In this document: positions 52,164 through 61,637 of the stretch, piece after piece
Position numbering within the stretch: the first letter of the stretch is position 1
Layout: each line of letters starts with the position of its first letter
Assembly (NCBI GenBank): GCA_964431735.1
Contig: CAYSLJ010000007.1
Span: 13,883 to 77,882 of the forward strand
DNA: 64,000 nucleotides
Reading direction: 5' to 3'
DNA from: CALARM01 sp964431735
Lineage (GTDB): Bacteria; Vulcanimicrobiota; SpSt-956; JAKJGF01
The notes under the pieces: model-generated
What the model was told of the DNA's origin: nothing
Seen by the model: only the letters and a program-made list of their open reading frames with translations
Databases searched by the model: none
Position numbers and translations under genes: made by a program

Positions 52164-52242
52164 CTGACCGGAGTATAAGCATGCTTTCCTCCCGTCACGC
52201 GTCACGTGTTACGCGTCACGAGAGTATATATGCTTATCTCAG
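52164..52242. mobile_element. MITE family A, shortened copy at a gene start
   Basis: 79 bp; ends CTGACCGGAGTATAAGC and TGCTTATCTCAG, with TA on one side (52243-52244) and TG on the other. The core is CGTCACG heptamers. It abuts the 5' end of the coiled-coil gene. Confidence 0.78.
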
Positions 52243-52257
52243 TAACTTCTCCGGAGA

Positions 52258-52665
52258 TTAAATTTTCATAGTTTCCACTTTGACAGATCCCTGTTCTGTA
52301 ATGGTTATTAAAGTTTTCTCTCTGATGCCTGACAGAAAACCGGACATGAAAACGATATATATGGTCTTTCCTCCCAGTTCTTTATATCCTGCCTCATAGG
52401 ATAGCTGAATTCCGTTATAATATTTTTTTGGTATTTTCTTCAGGTTTTCTTTTGAAATGTTATATACCTTCCCGAAAGCCTTTATTGTAAGCTCCGTAAA
52501 TTCGTTTTTATCATTCTGCTTGCCTGAGATTTTTACAGGGCCGGATTCTCCGATTCCTTTCGACTGTATTGTAAAATCGGATAATGTCAATACTCCTTCC
52601 TGGGAAGCAAATACATGGGATGTTAAAAAAAGAATAATCGAAATGATTAAAATAATTTTTATCAT
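52258..52665 (-). CDS. Small secreted protein of unknown function
   Basis: 135 aa. Signal peptide 1-20 (MIKIILIISIILFLTSHVFA). The mature part is beta-rich (VLTLSDFTIQSKGIGESGPV, YIVFMSGFLSGIREKTLITI), ending VKVETMKI. No recognised family. A AAGGAAGGATATTA ribosome site supports the start. CGTNACG heptamers (52714-52742) lie upstream in the stop-free orientation. Confidence 0.74.
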   Translation of the reverse strand: MIKIILIISIILFLTSHVFASQEGVLTLSDFTIQSKGIGESGPVKISGKQNDKNEFTELTIKAFGKVYNISKENLKKIPKKYYNGIQLSYEAGYKELGGKTIYIVFMSGFLSGIREKTLITITEQGSVKVETMKI

Positions 52666-52713
52666 TAATATCCTTCCTTTCTTGATTCAATTTATTTACA
52701 GTGTATTTTAAGA

Positions 52714-52742
52714 ACGTGACGCGTGACGCGTAACGCGTGACG
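52714..52742. repeat. CGTNACG heptamer array
   Basis: Four units (CGTGACG, CGTGACG, CGTAACG, CGTGACG) upstream of the small secreted protein. Confidence 0.88.
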
Positions 52743-52928
52743 GGTTTAATCGCCCATCACGCATTATGCATTACGAGGTCATTCTATAACATAAGTTTAA
52801 CTCTTAATTCTGCATAGAGCAATACAGTTATTTATATTTTCTTCAACAAATCTCCTGCCAGTCTGATTAATAGTCTTTTTGTTCTCTTCAGGAGCAATCG
52901 ATTTTATTACTGTTTTATAATGGAAATA

Positions 52929-52937
52929 TGATATAAT
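52929..52937 (+). promoter_or_regulatory. Extended -10 promoter of ankyrin gene
   Basis: TGATATAAT, a perfect TG-N-TATAAT, 91 bases before ATG 53028, with three heptamers between. Confidence 0.5.
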
Positions 52938-53027
52938 ATTATTATTGACCTGTAATAAGAGTCTTCCTCCAGTCACGCGTCACGCGTCACGAGATAAATA
53001 CCTCAATAAGAGAAGGCGGAATGTTTT

Positions 53028-53945
53028 ATGGAAAAAAAATCTGTAGAATACAGTAATTCTGATGATGAATACGGAATGACTCCTCTGGAAGTCGCAGTAA
53101 GTAATGGTGATGTATATACAGTCAATTTATTAATATCTCAGGGTGTAAACGTTAATGTCAGAGATGGTGATGGAAATACTCCTTTACATATTGCATCAGA
53201 ATATGGTTATACAAATATAGCCAGACTGTTGATGTCCAATAAAGCAAAGATTAACATCAAAAATAACGATAATGAAACTCCTTTGCATATTGCGGCAGAG
53301 AAGGGTCATAGAAATATAGTTAAATTATTGTTATCCCGGAGAGCCAATGTTAACGTGAGGGATAATTATAGAAATACTCCTCTCCAGATTGCAGTGTTCA
53401 CGCAGCATATAGATATAGCCAGATTATTAATATCTCAGGGAGCAGATGTAAATGTCAGAGACAGGGAAGGATACACACCTTTACACAATGCAGCCCGTGC
53501 CGGCCGTACAGATATAGTCAAATTATTAATATCCTCCGGAGCAGATGTGAATATCAGGAATAAAAACGGAAATATTCCTTCAGATATGACATCTGATGAG
53601 GAAATACTGAATTTATTGATTCTTCCTGATGTTGAAACGGATGCCGCCTCTTTATCAACAGACCTGTGGGACGGAAAGGGAAGGCTCTTTCCGGACTATT
53701 ATGAATTCAGGCAGTTTCTGGAGAGAAACAGGAAACGGAATTTTGACCAGGGAAAATACTATACATGTGCCATGTCTATGTACACAAACGCTCCTGTAGG
53801 AGAGGGACATTCCAATGATATTGATATACATGCCCCCCTGTGGTTTAAAGAATTCGAGAAGCGGACTACCTGGACCCGTAACGGCATATGGAGCGGTGAA
53901 CAGCTGCTGGAGGTGCTCAATCAGATCGATCCTTACGGTACATAA
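53028..53945 (+). CDS. Ankyrin-repeat protein
   Basis: 305 aa. Six ankyrin repeats span ~13-195 (DGNTPLHIASEYGYTNIARL, NDNETPLHIAAEKGHRNIVK, REGYTPLHNAARAGRTDIVK). The C-terminal ~105 residues form a separate domain (LWDGKGRLFPDYYEFRQFLE, CAMSMYTNAPVGEGHSNDID, IWSGEQLLEVLNQIDPYGT) that I do not recognise. No signal peptide. An almost identical but broken copy of the first ~130 residues lies at 61511-62073. Confidence 0.85.
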   Translation: MEKKSVEYSNSDDEYGMTPLEVAVSNGDVYTVNLLISQGVNVNVRDGDGNTPLHIASEYGYTNIARLLMSNKAKINIKNNDNETPLHIAAEKGHRNIVKLLLSRRANVNVRDNYRNTPLQIAVFTQHIDIARLLISQGADVNVRDREGYTPLHNAARAGRTDIVKLLISSGADVNIRNKNGNIPSDMTSDEEILNLLILPDVETDAASLSTDLWDGKGRLFPDYYEFRQFLERNRKRNFDQGKYYTCAMSMYTNAPVGEGHSNDIDIHAPLWFKEFEKRTTWTRNGIWSGEQLLEVLNQIDPYGT

Positions 53946-53973
53946 ATAATTACCTGTAATGTGTGCGATTAAA

Positions 53974-54003
53974 CGCGTCACGCGTCACGCGTTACGCGTC
54001 ACG
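53974..54003. repeat. CGTYACG heptamer array
   Basis: Four units (CGTCACG, CGTCACG, CGTTACG, CGTCACG), stop-free toward the downstream + strand gene. Confidence 0.88.
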
Positions 54004-54061
54004 ACCTTAAAATACACTGTAATCAATAAGAGAGAACAAATAACATGGAGGAGAAGAAACA

Positions 54062-57000
54062 ATGAATATACCGGATAAGAAAAAATTATTAAATGAGCTG
54101 AATAAATCTGGATACAGAGAAAGAATAAAAAAAATGTCTCTTCTCGGAAAAGAGTTCAGAGGTAATGATAAATTTAAAGCTCTGCTGGATTCTCTTGACG
54201 GAGGAGATGTCTATGAAAACAGTCTTTCCATAGCTGCTTCTATCTCATCAGGTGATGATGAAAGACTCATTTCCTATCTTAAAAAAGATTCCACTTTTCT
54301 CAGAAACAGAGCTCTCTCTGGATTACCGGTTAAAGATGATGAAAAGATATGGACACATATAGATAATATTCCCATAAATACGAGAAAACTTCTTTTAAAG
54401 AAAATATCTCTGATGAAAGAGAAAAGCCTTTCAGAAAAGCTTTTTCCTTATATTTTAGAAAAATACGGATATAAAGAAAGTCTTTATCTTCTTTCTTCCT
54501 GTTCGGCTGAGACATTGGAAAAATATCTTCCCGAATTGGGAGACAGAATTTTTAAATGGGAAAACCTCACCAGATCTCATGGAGAAACAGTCCTGTCCTA
54601 TATTAAAAAAGCCTTTTCTCTTTCTCCTGAAAGGGAATATCTCCTTTTATGGAGCCGTTTTTCAGAAGCCATAAAAATACTCATAGATAGAAAAGCAGGA
54701 GATATTCTGCATCTTGCCTTAAAATATTCTCCTCCTGATGTAATTCCCTCTGTTATAGAAAATAACGCCGGTATTCTTTTAAAAAAAGAACAGTCTCTTT
54801 TATTCAATCTTCTCACAGGCAGTTCATATAAGAGGACTATTTCCTTAAGGGGACTTCCGGCAAAACTCTTAAAACATATAAGGAGATTAAGTAAAGAACA
54901 GATTTTAACACTTGCATTAATGCTGAGAGAGTCTCCTGAAAACCTGGCAGAACTCCTTAAAGCTTTACCTCCTTCTATGAGGGGAGAAATATTTACAGGA
55001 GCTTATGAGGGAATTAATACAGAAAACTATGAATGGCCTCATAATCTCCTTGAAGTTCTCCCCTGTGAAATTCGCCACAGAGAAGCAGAAAGAATGTTAA
55101 ATCTCAAGAAAATTAAAGAAGATCATAATCTGACTCTGGAAATAACTGCTTTCTGTGATATAGAACATGTGAGAAACTTTTTTTATAATGCAACAAAAGT
55201 GCCGAAGGCGGAAGAAAGGGGAAAAGTTTTAAATCTTCTGGTCAAATCTACAGGTTTATACAGGAAAGGTTTAAAGGAAACACTGTCATATCTTGAAAGA
55301 ATAAAAAATGACCAGGATCCTGTGAGACTTGATGTCTTTCAAGGTCTTTTACTTATAAGTCCTTCCCTTTTTAAAGAAGAACATATAGAACATATGGAGA
55401 AGATGATAAATTCTGTCCTTGAAGCCAGGGATACTTCATATGCCACTCTTTCTGCCGTAGAGAAGCTGTCAGTAAAGATATTGATTTATAATGGTTCAGA
55501 ACCTGAAAGTAAGCTTTTCGGTTTTTCTCTGGACATATTAAAAAAACTTGCCAGAAAAGCAGGTTATCTGTCTCTTTTACCCTGTATTCATAACATTCCT
55601 GAGGGAACAGAAGTAAAACTGGTAGAAGCACTGAAACCTGTCATTATATCTTTTAACGAGAGAGAAAGTTATAATCTCATATTGAGTCTTGTGAGGTGTC
55701 TTGGTAAAAGGGGATGGTATATTAAATCCCTGCAGGATATGCTTGAGCCTGTTGTATACTCCAAACCTGATTACAATGTATCACATGCAATCGAACTGTG
55801 GCTTGCCCCTCCGAAAACAAGAGATGAAAGGGTATGGAAATTAATCAAAAAGGATAGAAGTGTTATAACTGTAAGAAGTGTTTTTGAACATATTCACAGG
55901 CACCGTCAGGAATGGCTTGATTATTTTCTGGATGGTAAAGGAGTTAAAGGCAGGTTTCTTACAGGTAAAACAATATATGTCATGCCTGCAGTAAACGGTT
56001 TTTACCGGTGGCTTCCGGCACAGCAGAGAAAGTTTGCTGTCTTACTCCACAGACTGGCAGGAGATAAGGGGCATAGTGCGTGGATCAGATGTAATGCCAT
56101 AAAAAAGCTGGCCCTTCTGCCTTCTGTTACTCTGAAAGAAATTACCGAATATTTAAAATATGACGATGTAAATATTATAGAAGCTGCTCTCGGCTCTCTT
56201 TCAAATATTGATAATCCTTTCCCTGCATTACCTGTCCTCATTGAATATTTAGACGGAGACAGAGCCAGAGTGGCTATGTATACAATACCTGCCTGTATTC
56301 CTTTTATAAGCCCGGAAAGCATCATGGAAATTTTTAAAGAAATCCTTTCCGGAGAAAAACTGAAAGTTACAGTACATAAAGAAATTATCAGACTTTCTGC
56401 ATTATACTCCGGAGACAGTGAGCTGTCATTATTAAAAAATGAATGGGAAAAAGAAGACCTTCACAGAGATGTCCGTATAGCAGTTTTACATGCTGCAAGA
56501 CAGAGACTTGAGAAACCTGCTGCGTGGGAACTCTTGCAAAAAGGTGCCTCTTCTTCAGATGAGCATATAGTCCTGAGTTTACTGGATCAGAGACCTGAAG
56601 GTTTATCTCTGAAAGAAAAACAGAGCTATGTAAAACTCATATTGCACATAGCAGAACATGGTAATTTAAAGGTAAGAAAGGCTGCTTTTTCATCTCTTCC
56701 CCTGTGGTCTTCCGGTTCAGAGGAGATTATTGCCGGAAAGGCAGCAGAAATTATAATCAATATCGAAGAAGGCCAGGAATGGAGGGAAGCTCTTTATGCT
56801 CTCCTGTCATCATGCCGTGACGGTAAGTCTTCAGATACCGTTGTTCTGGCAGTAAAAAGTCTTTCAGCATGTTCTCCTGACAAATACAATTGCCTTGACT
56901 CCAGAGATATTCCTTCCTTCCAGAGACTTTCGGAACTGGTAGAATTATTCATAACTATGATACCCTGGCAGAATCGTCTTAAGTTAAAAGGACTCTTTCA

Positions 57001-57400
57001 GGAACTGGCAGATATAATGAACAGTTCCGAACTATGGATTTACAGAGTAAAATTATTAGTGTCCTCTCTGCCATGGGATAACCCTTCCGAATGTGCCGGT
57101 ACTGTTATAAAACTCGCAGAGGAAGTTAAAGAGACTTTTTTCTTAAATTATATTACAGAAACGATAAGATTATTTTTCCGGAAAGAAATTGTAATTCCGG
57201 AAATAGAAAATACATTGAAAATTATTAACATGTTGATGGTGTCAGAACATACACAGTTAATTGCCCTTACATTGCTTGACATTACAGGAGAACATTTCAA
57301 ATGGCCTTCAGAATGTAAAGAAATACTCAGGAATATGAGAAAGAGCTCATCTCCTGTGGTAAGGGCCGAAGCGTTAAGGATATGGACTGTGAGAGACTGA
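54062..57400 (+). CDS. Very large helical-repeat (HEAT-like) protein
   Basis: 1112 aa, cytoplasmic, leucine- and lysine-rich. Nearly all of it is predicted alpha-helical pairs of HEAT/ARM spacing (SGDDERLISYLKKDSTFLRN, RLDVFQGLLLISPSLFKEEH, WIRCNAIKKLALLPSVTLKE, EAALGSLSNIDNPFPALPVL, VRKAAFSSLPLWSSGSEEII). No catalytic motif is visible. Such solenoids act as scaffolds or partner-binding platforms. Ribosome site GGAGGAG precedes the ATG. It stands alone between an ankyrin gene and a DHH gene. Confidence 0.78.
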   Translation: MNIPDKKKLLNELNKSGYRERIKKMSLLGKEFRGNDKFKALLDSLDGGDVYENSLSIAASISSGDDERLISYLKKDSTFLRNRALSGLPVKDDEKIWTHIDNIPINTRKLLLKKISLMKEKSLSEKLFPYILEKYGYKESLYLLSSCSAETLEKYLPELGDRIFKWENLTRSHGETVLSYIKKAFSLSPEREYLLLWSRFSEAIKILIDRKAGDILHLALKYSPPDVIPSVIENNAGILLKKEQSLLFNLLTGSSYKRTISLRGLPAKLLKHIRRLSKEQILTLALMLRESPENLAELLKALPPSMRGEIFTGAYEGINTENYEWPHNLLEVLPCEIRHREAERMLNLKKIKEDHNLTLEITAFCDIEHVRNFFYNATKVPKAEERGKVLNLLVKSTGLYRKGLKETLSYLERIKNDQDPVRLDVFQGLLLISPSLFKEEHIEHMEKMINSVLEARDTSYATLSAVEKLSVKILIYNGSEPESKLFGFSLDILKKLARKAGYLSLLPCIHNIPEGTEVKLVEALKPVIISFNERESYNLILSLVRCLGKRGWYIKSLQDMLEPVVYSKPDYNVSHAIELWLAPPKTRDERVWKLIKKDRSVITVRSVFEHIHRHRQEWLDYFLDGKGVKGRFLTGKTIYVMPAVNGFYRWLPAQQRKFAVLLHRLAGDKGHSAWIRCNAIKKLALLPSVTLKEITEYLKYDDVNIIEAALGSLSNIDNPFPALPVLIEYLDGDRARVAMYTIPACIPFISPESIMEIFKEILSGEKLKVTVHKEIIRLSALYSGDSELSLLKNEWEKEDLHRDVRIAVLHAARQRLEKPAAWELLQKGASSSDEHIVLSLLDQRPEGLSLKEKQSYVKLILHIAEHGNLKVRKAAFSSLPLWSSGSEEIIAGKAAEIIINIEEGQEWREALYALLSSCRDGKSSDTVVLAVKSLSACSPDKYNCLDSRDIPSFQRLSELVELFITMIPWQNRLKLKGLFQELADIMNSSELWIYRVKLLVSSLPWDNPSECAGTVIKLAEEVKETFFLNYITETIRLFFRKEIVIPEIENTLKIINMLMVSEHTQLIALTLLDITGEHFKWPSECKEILRNMRKSSSPVVRAEALRIWTVRD

Positions 57401-57505
57401 AGTATGGGGAAAATTCCGGTAATTAGAAAGGAAACCCGGTATTTTTCAGAAAGGTTTTTACAAAGAACGACTTTCAGAATAATGATTTTTATGTTAATAT
57501 ATTTA

Positions 57506-57605
57506 CTTACCCGAGCATAAGCATGCAACAAACGTATTGCTTCCCGTCACGCGTCACGCGTTACGCGTCACGAGAGCATATATGTATTATTTATGCTTAC
57601 CTCAG
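57506..57605. mobile_element. MITE family A, full length
   Basis: 100 bp flanked by TA (57504-57505, 57606-57607). Ends CTTACCCGAGCATAAGC and GCTTACCTCAG; core CGTCACG x2, CGTTACG, CGTCACG. It lies 47 bases before the DHH gene. Confidence 0.85.
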
Positions 57606-57652
57606 TAACTGAATATAAAAAGAAAAAAATCAAAAAAGATAAAGGATGAAAT

Positions 57653-59230
57653 ATGAAAAACACAAGGGATTCAATTGAAAAACCAGAGAAAATATTAATA
57701 AGAGACATAAAAGGTTCTACGAAAAAAGTTTTACTCAGAGGTTATATTAACAGGATTGTTCAAACAGGAGGGCCTACAGTCTTTTTTATTTCAGACGGAA
57801 CAGGAGAGTTTTCAATAAAAGGTTTCATAAAACCCGGTGAACGTGCCTATCCTGAAATAACAGAAGGAACAGGTGTTGAAGCCATTGTTGAAACGGGAGA
57901 ATTCAGAGGAGAGATTGAAGGTGAAATCAGATCTATCAATAAATTAAATGAAGCCGACCTTCAGGAACTTCAGGAGGAAATCTGTAAGATTGAACTTGAG
58001 AGGGCCAGAGTAAATGAAATTCCCTTTCTGGTTGACAGTCCCGTATTACAGAAATTAAAATCCCGCTTTATGGAGGCGGCCCTTCACATAAGGCTTGCAG
58101 TTATCAGAAACAGGCCCGTTATCATAAGACATCACAATGACTGTGACGGTTATTCTTCAGGTTTTGCCCTTGAGAAAGCGATTGTGGCTTTAATCATCAA
58201 ACAGCACAGTTCGGTGAAAGCGCCCTGGGAATATTTCCAGAGAGCACCCTGCCAGGCACCTTTTTATGAATTAGGAGATTCCATCAGAGATACTGCCGGT
58301 TCACTCCACAATGTGGCAAAATTTTCAAATAAAATGCCTCTTATTATAATTGCAGACAATGGTTCATGCGAAGCAGATTTAATGGGTATAAGGCAGGGTA
58401 AAATTCATGGCGCAGATTTCATCGTTATAGACCATCACGGGTTTGACAGAGACGTTATTTCCTCCGAAGTATTAACCCATATAAATCCATTCCTTGTCGG
58501 GGAAAGTGGTTCTAAAATCTCTGCAGGCATGCTCTGTGTGGAACTGGCCAGGTTCATCAACAATGATGTGGAGAATATCATGCAAATAGCTGCAATGAGC
58601 GGTTATTCCGACAGGATCGATCTGGAAAACAGGGAAGTAATGGAAAAATATCTGAAAATCGCAAATAAAGAAGGTTATTCAAAAGAATTGCTATCAGACA
58701 TAAGCCTTGTTATAGAATATGTTTCCTCAAAGGTCAGATTCATGGAAGCGAGAGAATATATAGAAGTTCTCTTCGGAGAACCGAGAGAAAGACAGAAAGA
58801 ACTGGTCTCACTGATGGCTCCCTATATTAAAGAGCTGGACAGAAAAGGTCTTGCCATAGGCAAATCAGAGGCAGTTCAGGAGAAAATCGGCAATATTACT
58901 CTTCAGACGATTGATATAGAGAAATCCTTCCCCGGATTTGGTTTTTTCCCGAAACCGGGAAGAGCGACAGGGCTTATTCATGATAGTTACCAGAAAGAGA
59001 AGGGAGTATCGGCACTGGTTACGGCAGGCATTATGAATACGGCGATTACCATAAGAGCCACAGATGCTGCGAAATTTTCTGTTTATGATTTAAAAAATTA
59101 TCTGACAGAACTGTTACCCGATGCATTTGTAGAAGGTGGCGGCCATAAAAATGCAGGAACTTTATCTTTCATTCCCGGTAAGAAAGATGAAGTTGTCAGG
59201 TTGTTCAGGGAATTTTTCAGGAAGCAATAA
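57653..59230 (+). CDS. RecJ-like DHH phosphoesterase with OB-fold
   Basis: 525 aa. An OB-fold domain (~15-95, GSTKKVLLRGYINRIVQTGG, FFISDGTGEFSIKGFIKPG) is followed by a DHH core with HHNDCDGYSSG (H160, H161, D163, D165) and VIDHHGFD (D260, H261, H262), and a DHHA1 part with GGGHKNAG (495-502) near the end. The order resembles archaeal RecJ-like proteins (COG1107 without the DnaJ zinc finger). The family includes 5'-3' exonucleases and nano-RNases using two manganese ions. Ribosome site AAAGGATG. A 70-bp internal segment (58742-58811) has been copied into the ankyrin pseudogene at 61990-62060. Confidence 0.88.
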   Translation: MKNTRDSIEKPEKILIRDIKGSTKKVLLRGYINRIVQTGGPTVFFISDGTGEFSIKGFIKPGERAYPEITEGTGVEAIVETGEFRGEIEGEIRSINKLNEADLQELQEEICKIELERARVNEIPFLVDSPVLQKLKSRFMEAALHIRLAVIRNRPVIIRHHNDCDGYSSGFALEKAIVALIIKQHSSVKAPWEYFQRAPCQAPFYELGDSIRDTAGSLHNVAKFSNKMPLIIIADNGSCEADLMGIRQGKIHGADFIVIDHHGFDRDVISSEVLTHINPFLVGESGSKISAGMLCVELARFINNDVENIMQIAAMSGYSDRIDLENREVMEKYLKIANKEGYSKELLSDISLVIEYVSSKVRFMEAREYIEVLFGEPRERQKELVSLMAPYIKELDRKGLAIGKSEAVQEKIGNITLQTIDIEKSFPGFGFFPKPGRATGLIHDSYQKEKGVSALVTAGIMNTAITIRATDAAKFSVYDLKNYLTELLPDAFVEGGGHKNAGTLSFIPGKKDEVVRLFREFFRKQ

Positions 59231-59262
59231 TATTCAATATTACTTTAGAATATTTCAGGACT

Positions 59263-59427
59263 GGCATAAATTTTGAAGAGAATCATTTCGGAAAGTAAAG
59301 TCAAAGGAGGTTTGTTAAAATGATTTTCCTTTCATTTTCATATTTGGTTGTGACTGATACGGTCATGCCTGTTAGAGTGAAAAGGGAAAAGGGAAAAAAA
59401 CAGGATTTTATTGACGGTGGAAAATAA
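59263..59427 (+). pseudogene. Duplicated DUF4126 leader with truncated reading frame
   Basis: GGCATAAATTTTGAAGAG (59263-59280) and AAAGGAGGTTTGTTAAAATG (59303-59322) match the leader and ribosome site of the DUF4126 gene at 49788-50032, including its first four codons (MIFL). The reading frame then runs 35 codons through family-B-like DNA (TGTGACTGATACGGTCATG) and stops. It is best read as a decayed partial copy. Confidence 0.6.
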
Positions 59428-59453
59428 TTGCGAAGTCAGGTGTGAATATATTT

Positions 59454-60836
59454 ATGAAACAAAAACTTATAAAAGACTGTCATGTATTCAATCATTATGG
59501 CGTATGGTATGTCATTAATATTGAAGAAATGTCTGCAAATACCATAGACTATGAAACAGCCCTGTTAATTAAAAATACTGCTTCTGATGTGGTTCTCCAA
59601 TCCCATATGTCAGAAAAACTGAAAAAATATGGATTGCTGTCAGAAGGAAGAGAAGAAACATTAAAAAAAGAAGAAAAACCGGTTTTCATTACCAATATAT
59701 GTCTTTTCCTGACCCGGTCATGTAATCTCAAATGTATATACTGTTATGAAAAAGGCGGAGAATGCGGCACAGATGCCAGTATGGAAGAACATATTGCCTT
59801 TCAGGCTATAGACTGGCTGATTGAACAATCAGGAAAAATACAAAAGATATATGCAGGATTATTTGGAGGAGAACCGTTCCTGAGATTTCCTCTGATGAAA
59901 TCTGTTGTAGAATATGCAAAAAAAAGAGCCTGTGAGGCAGGTAAGAAAATTGTCTTCTATGTTACCACTAACGGCACTCTTCTGGATGATGAAAAAATTG
60001 CTTTTATAAAAGAACACACCATAGATGTCATGGTCAGTTTTGACGGTACAAAAGAGTTACAGGACAGTCAGCGTCCCTTTGCAGACGGCAGAGGGTCATA
60101 TGATTCCTCTGTGCCCGGTATAAAAAAGCTCCTTGAAGCACTGCCGGAAACGCCGGGCCATGCCGTAATCGTCGGTAACACTGATCCTGAAATCGTAAAA
60201 AATTCTATGAAGGAAATCGGTTTTAAGCATATATCAATTATGCCTGCCTCAAAATCTCTCTTTACGGAAGAATATAATAAAACAGAAAGCAGGAGAGACA
60301 CGGAAGGGATTCTCAATGAACTGGAAAAGGAAGGGGAAACCTGGGTAAAGCTGGTTAAAAACAGGGATAGTGAAGGACTGAAAAGTCTCAAAGAAAGGAG
60401 CGAGTTATATCAGGTAATAGTTTTCCTGCTTCATAACAATAAAAGACACTATGCCTGCGGTGCCGGTCTCGGGTTTGTGGCTGTTTCATGTTCGGGAGAC
60501 GTTTATCTGTGCCAGCGTTTTGTCGGAATGAAAGAATATAAACTGGGAAGTATTTTTGAAAAAGACGTGAGGAGGGAAGAATATCAAAAAAGCCCCGTAA
60601 CGGAAAATAAATTATGCACTTCCTGTTTTGCCAGGTATTGCTGTGCCGGAGGGTGTAAACATGACAACGCTGCTTCCTGCGGGTCAGTATCAAGGCCGTC
60701 TGAGGATATGTGCAGACTCAGGCGCCGTGAGCTTGAACTTGCGGCATCTATAGTATGCAGGCTTACTTCTGACGACATAGTTTTCCTCACAGACAGGGAA
60801 ATTTTTCCTCAAAAGCCATGCCTCCTGGATTTTTAG
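59454..60836 (+). CDS. Radical SAM/SPASM peptide maturase of the Nif11 RiPP locus
   Basis: 460 aa from ATG 59454 (a GTG four codons upstream is possible). The N-terminal ~75 residues (CHVFNHYGVWYVINIEEMSA) resemble the leader-recognition region of peptide maturases. The radical SAM core has CNLKCIYCY (C90, C94, C97) and LFGGEPFLRFP; the SPASM tail has GAGLGFVAVSCSGDVYLCQR and CTSCFARYCCAGGCKHDN with a late cysteine. It should install radical-based cross-links on the adjacent Nif11-leader peptides (inference from synteny). A strong bidirectional hairpin separates it from the first, convergent precursor. Confidence 0.9.
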   Translation: MKQKLIKDCHVFNHYGVWYVINIEEMSANTIDYETALLIKNTASDVVLQSHMSEKLKKYGLLSEGREETLKKEEKPVFITNICLFLTRSCNLKCIYCYEKGGECGTDASMEEHIAFQAIDWLIEQSGKIQKIYAGLFGGEPFLRFPLMKSVVEYAKKRACEAGKKIVFYVTTNGTLLDDEKIAFIKEHTIDVMVSFDGTKELQDSQRPFADGRGSYDSSVPGIKKLLEALPETPGHAVIVGNTDPEIVKNSMKEIGFKHISIMPASKSLFTEEYNKTESRRDTEGILNELEKEGETWVKLVKNRDSEGLKSLKERSELYQVIVFLLHNNKRHYACGAGLGFVAVSCSGDVYLCQRFVGMKEYKLGSIFEKDVRREEYQKSPVTENKLCTSCFARYCCAGGCKHDNAASCGSVSRPSEDMCRLRRRELELAASIVCRLTSDDIVFLTDREIFPQKPCLLDF

Positions 60837-60847
60837 GGAAATAATAA

Positions 60848-60880
60848 AATAATCAATACAGCACAGCTGTATTGATTATT
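60848..60880. terminator. Bidirectional terminator between maturase and Nif11 gene
   Basis: Perfect 14-bp stem AATAATCAATACAG with CTGTATTGATTATT, 5-nt loop, flanked by A-rich and T-rich ends so it can act on both convergent transcripts. Confidence 0.8.
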
Positions 60881-60915
60881 TACTTGTTGATTTTTAAAAT
60901 AATGAATAAAAATAT

Positions 60916-61185
60916 TTATTGGTCACTGGTACATGGCTGTACATCATAGGGGCGAAAGGTGGAACAGCTATCCATAGAACAACCCCATCCGCCGCTTAAA
61001 CTGGCAAGAGCATCATCACTTAACTCTTTACTCAAGCTTTTTACTTCATCTGCAGTAAAATCAAAACCTTCTTTTTTTGCGAAGGTCATTCTTTCCTTTG
61101 GATCTTTACATCCGGCAACTTTTTTTGCAAAATCCGGATCTGTATTAATTTTTTCTACGAATGCCTTGGCCGATTCCATACTCAT
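60916..61185 (-). CDS. Nif11-leader RiPP precursor peptide 1
   Basis: 89 aa. The leader is a Nif11-type helix bundle (MSMESAKAFVEKINTDPDF, KKEGFDFTADEV, then LSDDALASLSGG). The GG at 65-66 is the expected cleavage site. The 23-residue core starts WGCSMDSC and ends CTSDQ, with cysteines at 69, 74 and 85, suiting thioether or other radical-SAM cross-links. Family knowledge: Nif11-class leaders carry RiPPs in cyanobacteria, proteobacteria and others. AAGGAGGC and an extended -10 lie upstream. It is convergent with the maturase gene. Confidence 0.88.
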   Translation of the reverse strand: MSMESAKAFVEKINTDPDFAKKVAGCKDPKERMTFAKKEGFDFTADEVKSLSKELSDDALASLSGGWGCSMDSCSTFRPYDVQPCTSDQ

Positions 61186-61218
61186 AAAAAAGCCTCCTTT
61201 TATTTTTTTTTCTTAAAA

Positions 61219-61227
61219 ATTATATCA
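61219..61227 (-). promoter_or_regulatory. Extended -10 promoter of Nif11 gene 1
   Basis: On the minus strand TGATATAAT (61227-61219), 34 bases before the start, followed by the ribosome site AAGGAGGC. Confidence 0.55.
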
Positions 61228-61454
61228 GAGATGGATAATATTTTCAATCCTCTCCTTTATTTGTTTGTTTTTCTTTCACTGAAAGTTAATTATAATATGA
61301 ACATGTGAAAAAGTTATGAAATTGTTGTGAATATTATATGAAGGGATATTTTTTAGAACCGGAGAAAATGGGAATTCAGGAATTCTTTATGATAAAAACT
61401 GAAAATGGCAGTGAAAATTATAATTTTGCTGTTTCAATAAGTAAATTTTTTTTA

Positions 61455-61463
61455 TGATATAAT
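61455..61463 (+). promoter_or_regulatory. Extended -10 promoter of ankyrin pseudogene
   Basis: TGATATAAT 48 bases before ATG 61511; CAGGAGGA forms a good ribosome site. The control region remains intact although the gene is broken. Confidence 0.5.
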
Positions 61464-61637
61464 ATACAGGATTAAGCCCGGAAAATACAGGTGATACAGG
61501 AGGAAATTTTATGTCAGAAAAAACTATACAATACAGTAATTCTGATGATGAATACGGAATGCCTCCTCTGGAAGTCGTAGTAAGTGATGGTGATGTATAT
61601 ACAGTCAATTTATTAATATCTCATGGCGCAAACGTTA

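Larger units (their letters stand above)
52666..53027. other. Divergent intergenic region before ankyrin gene
   Basis: No gene. Holds a heptamer array (52714-52742), a CATCACGCATTATGCATTACG run (52757-52777), an extended -10 TGATATAAT (52929-52937) and a further stop-free array CGTCACG x3 (52972-52992), which would lie in the 5' UTR of the ankyrin mRNA. Confidence 0.75.
61186..61510. other. Divergent region between Nif11 gene and ankyrin pseudogene
   Basis: AT-rich, with promoters in both directions (61219-61227 minus; 61455-61463 plus). No heptamer array and no gene, unlike most gaps here. Confidence 0.65.
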
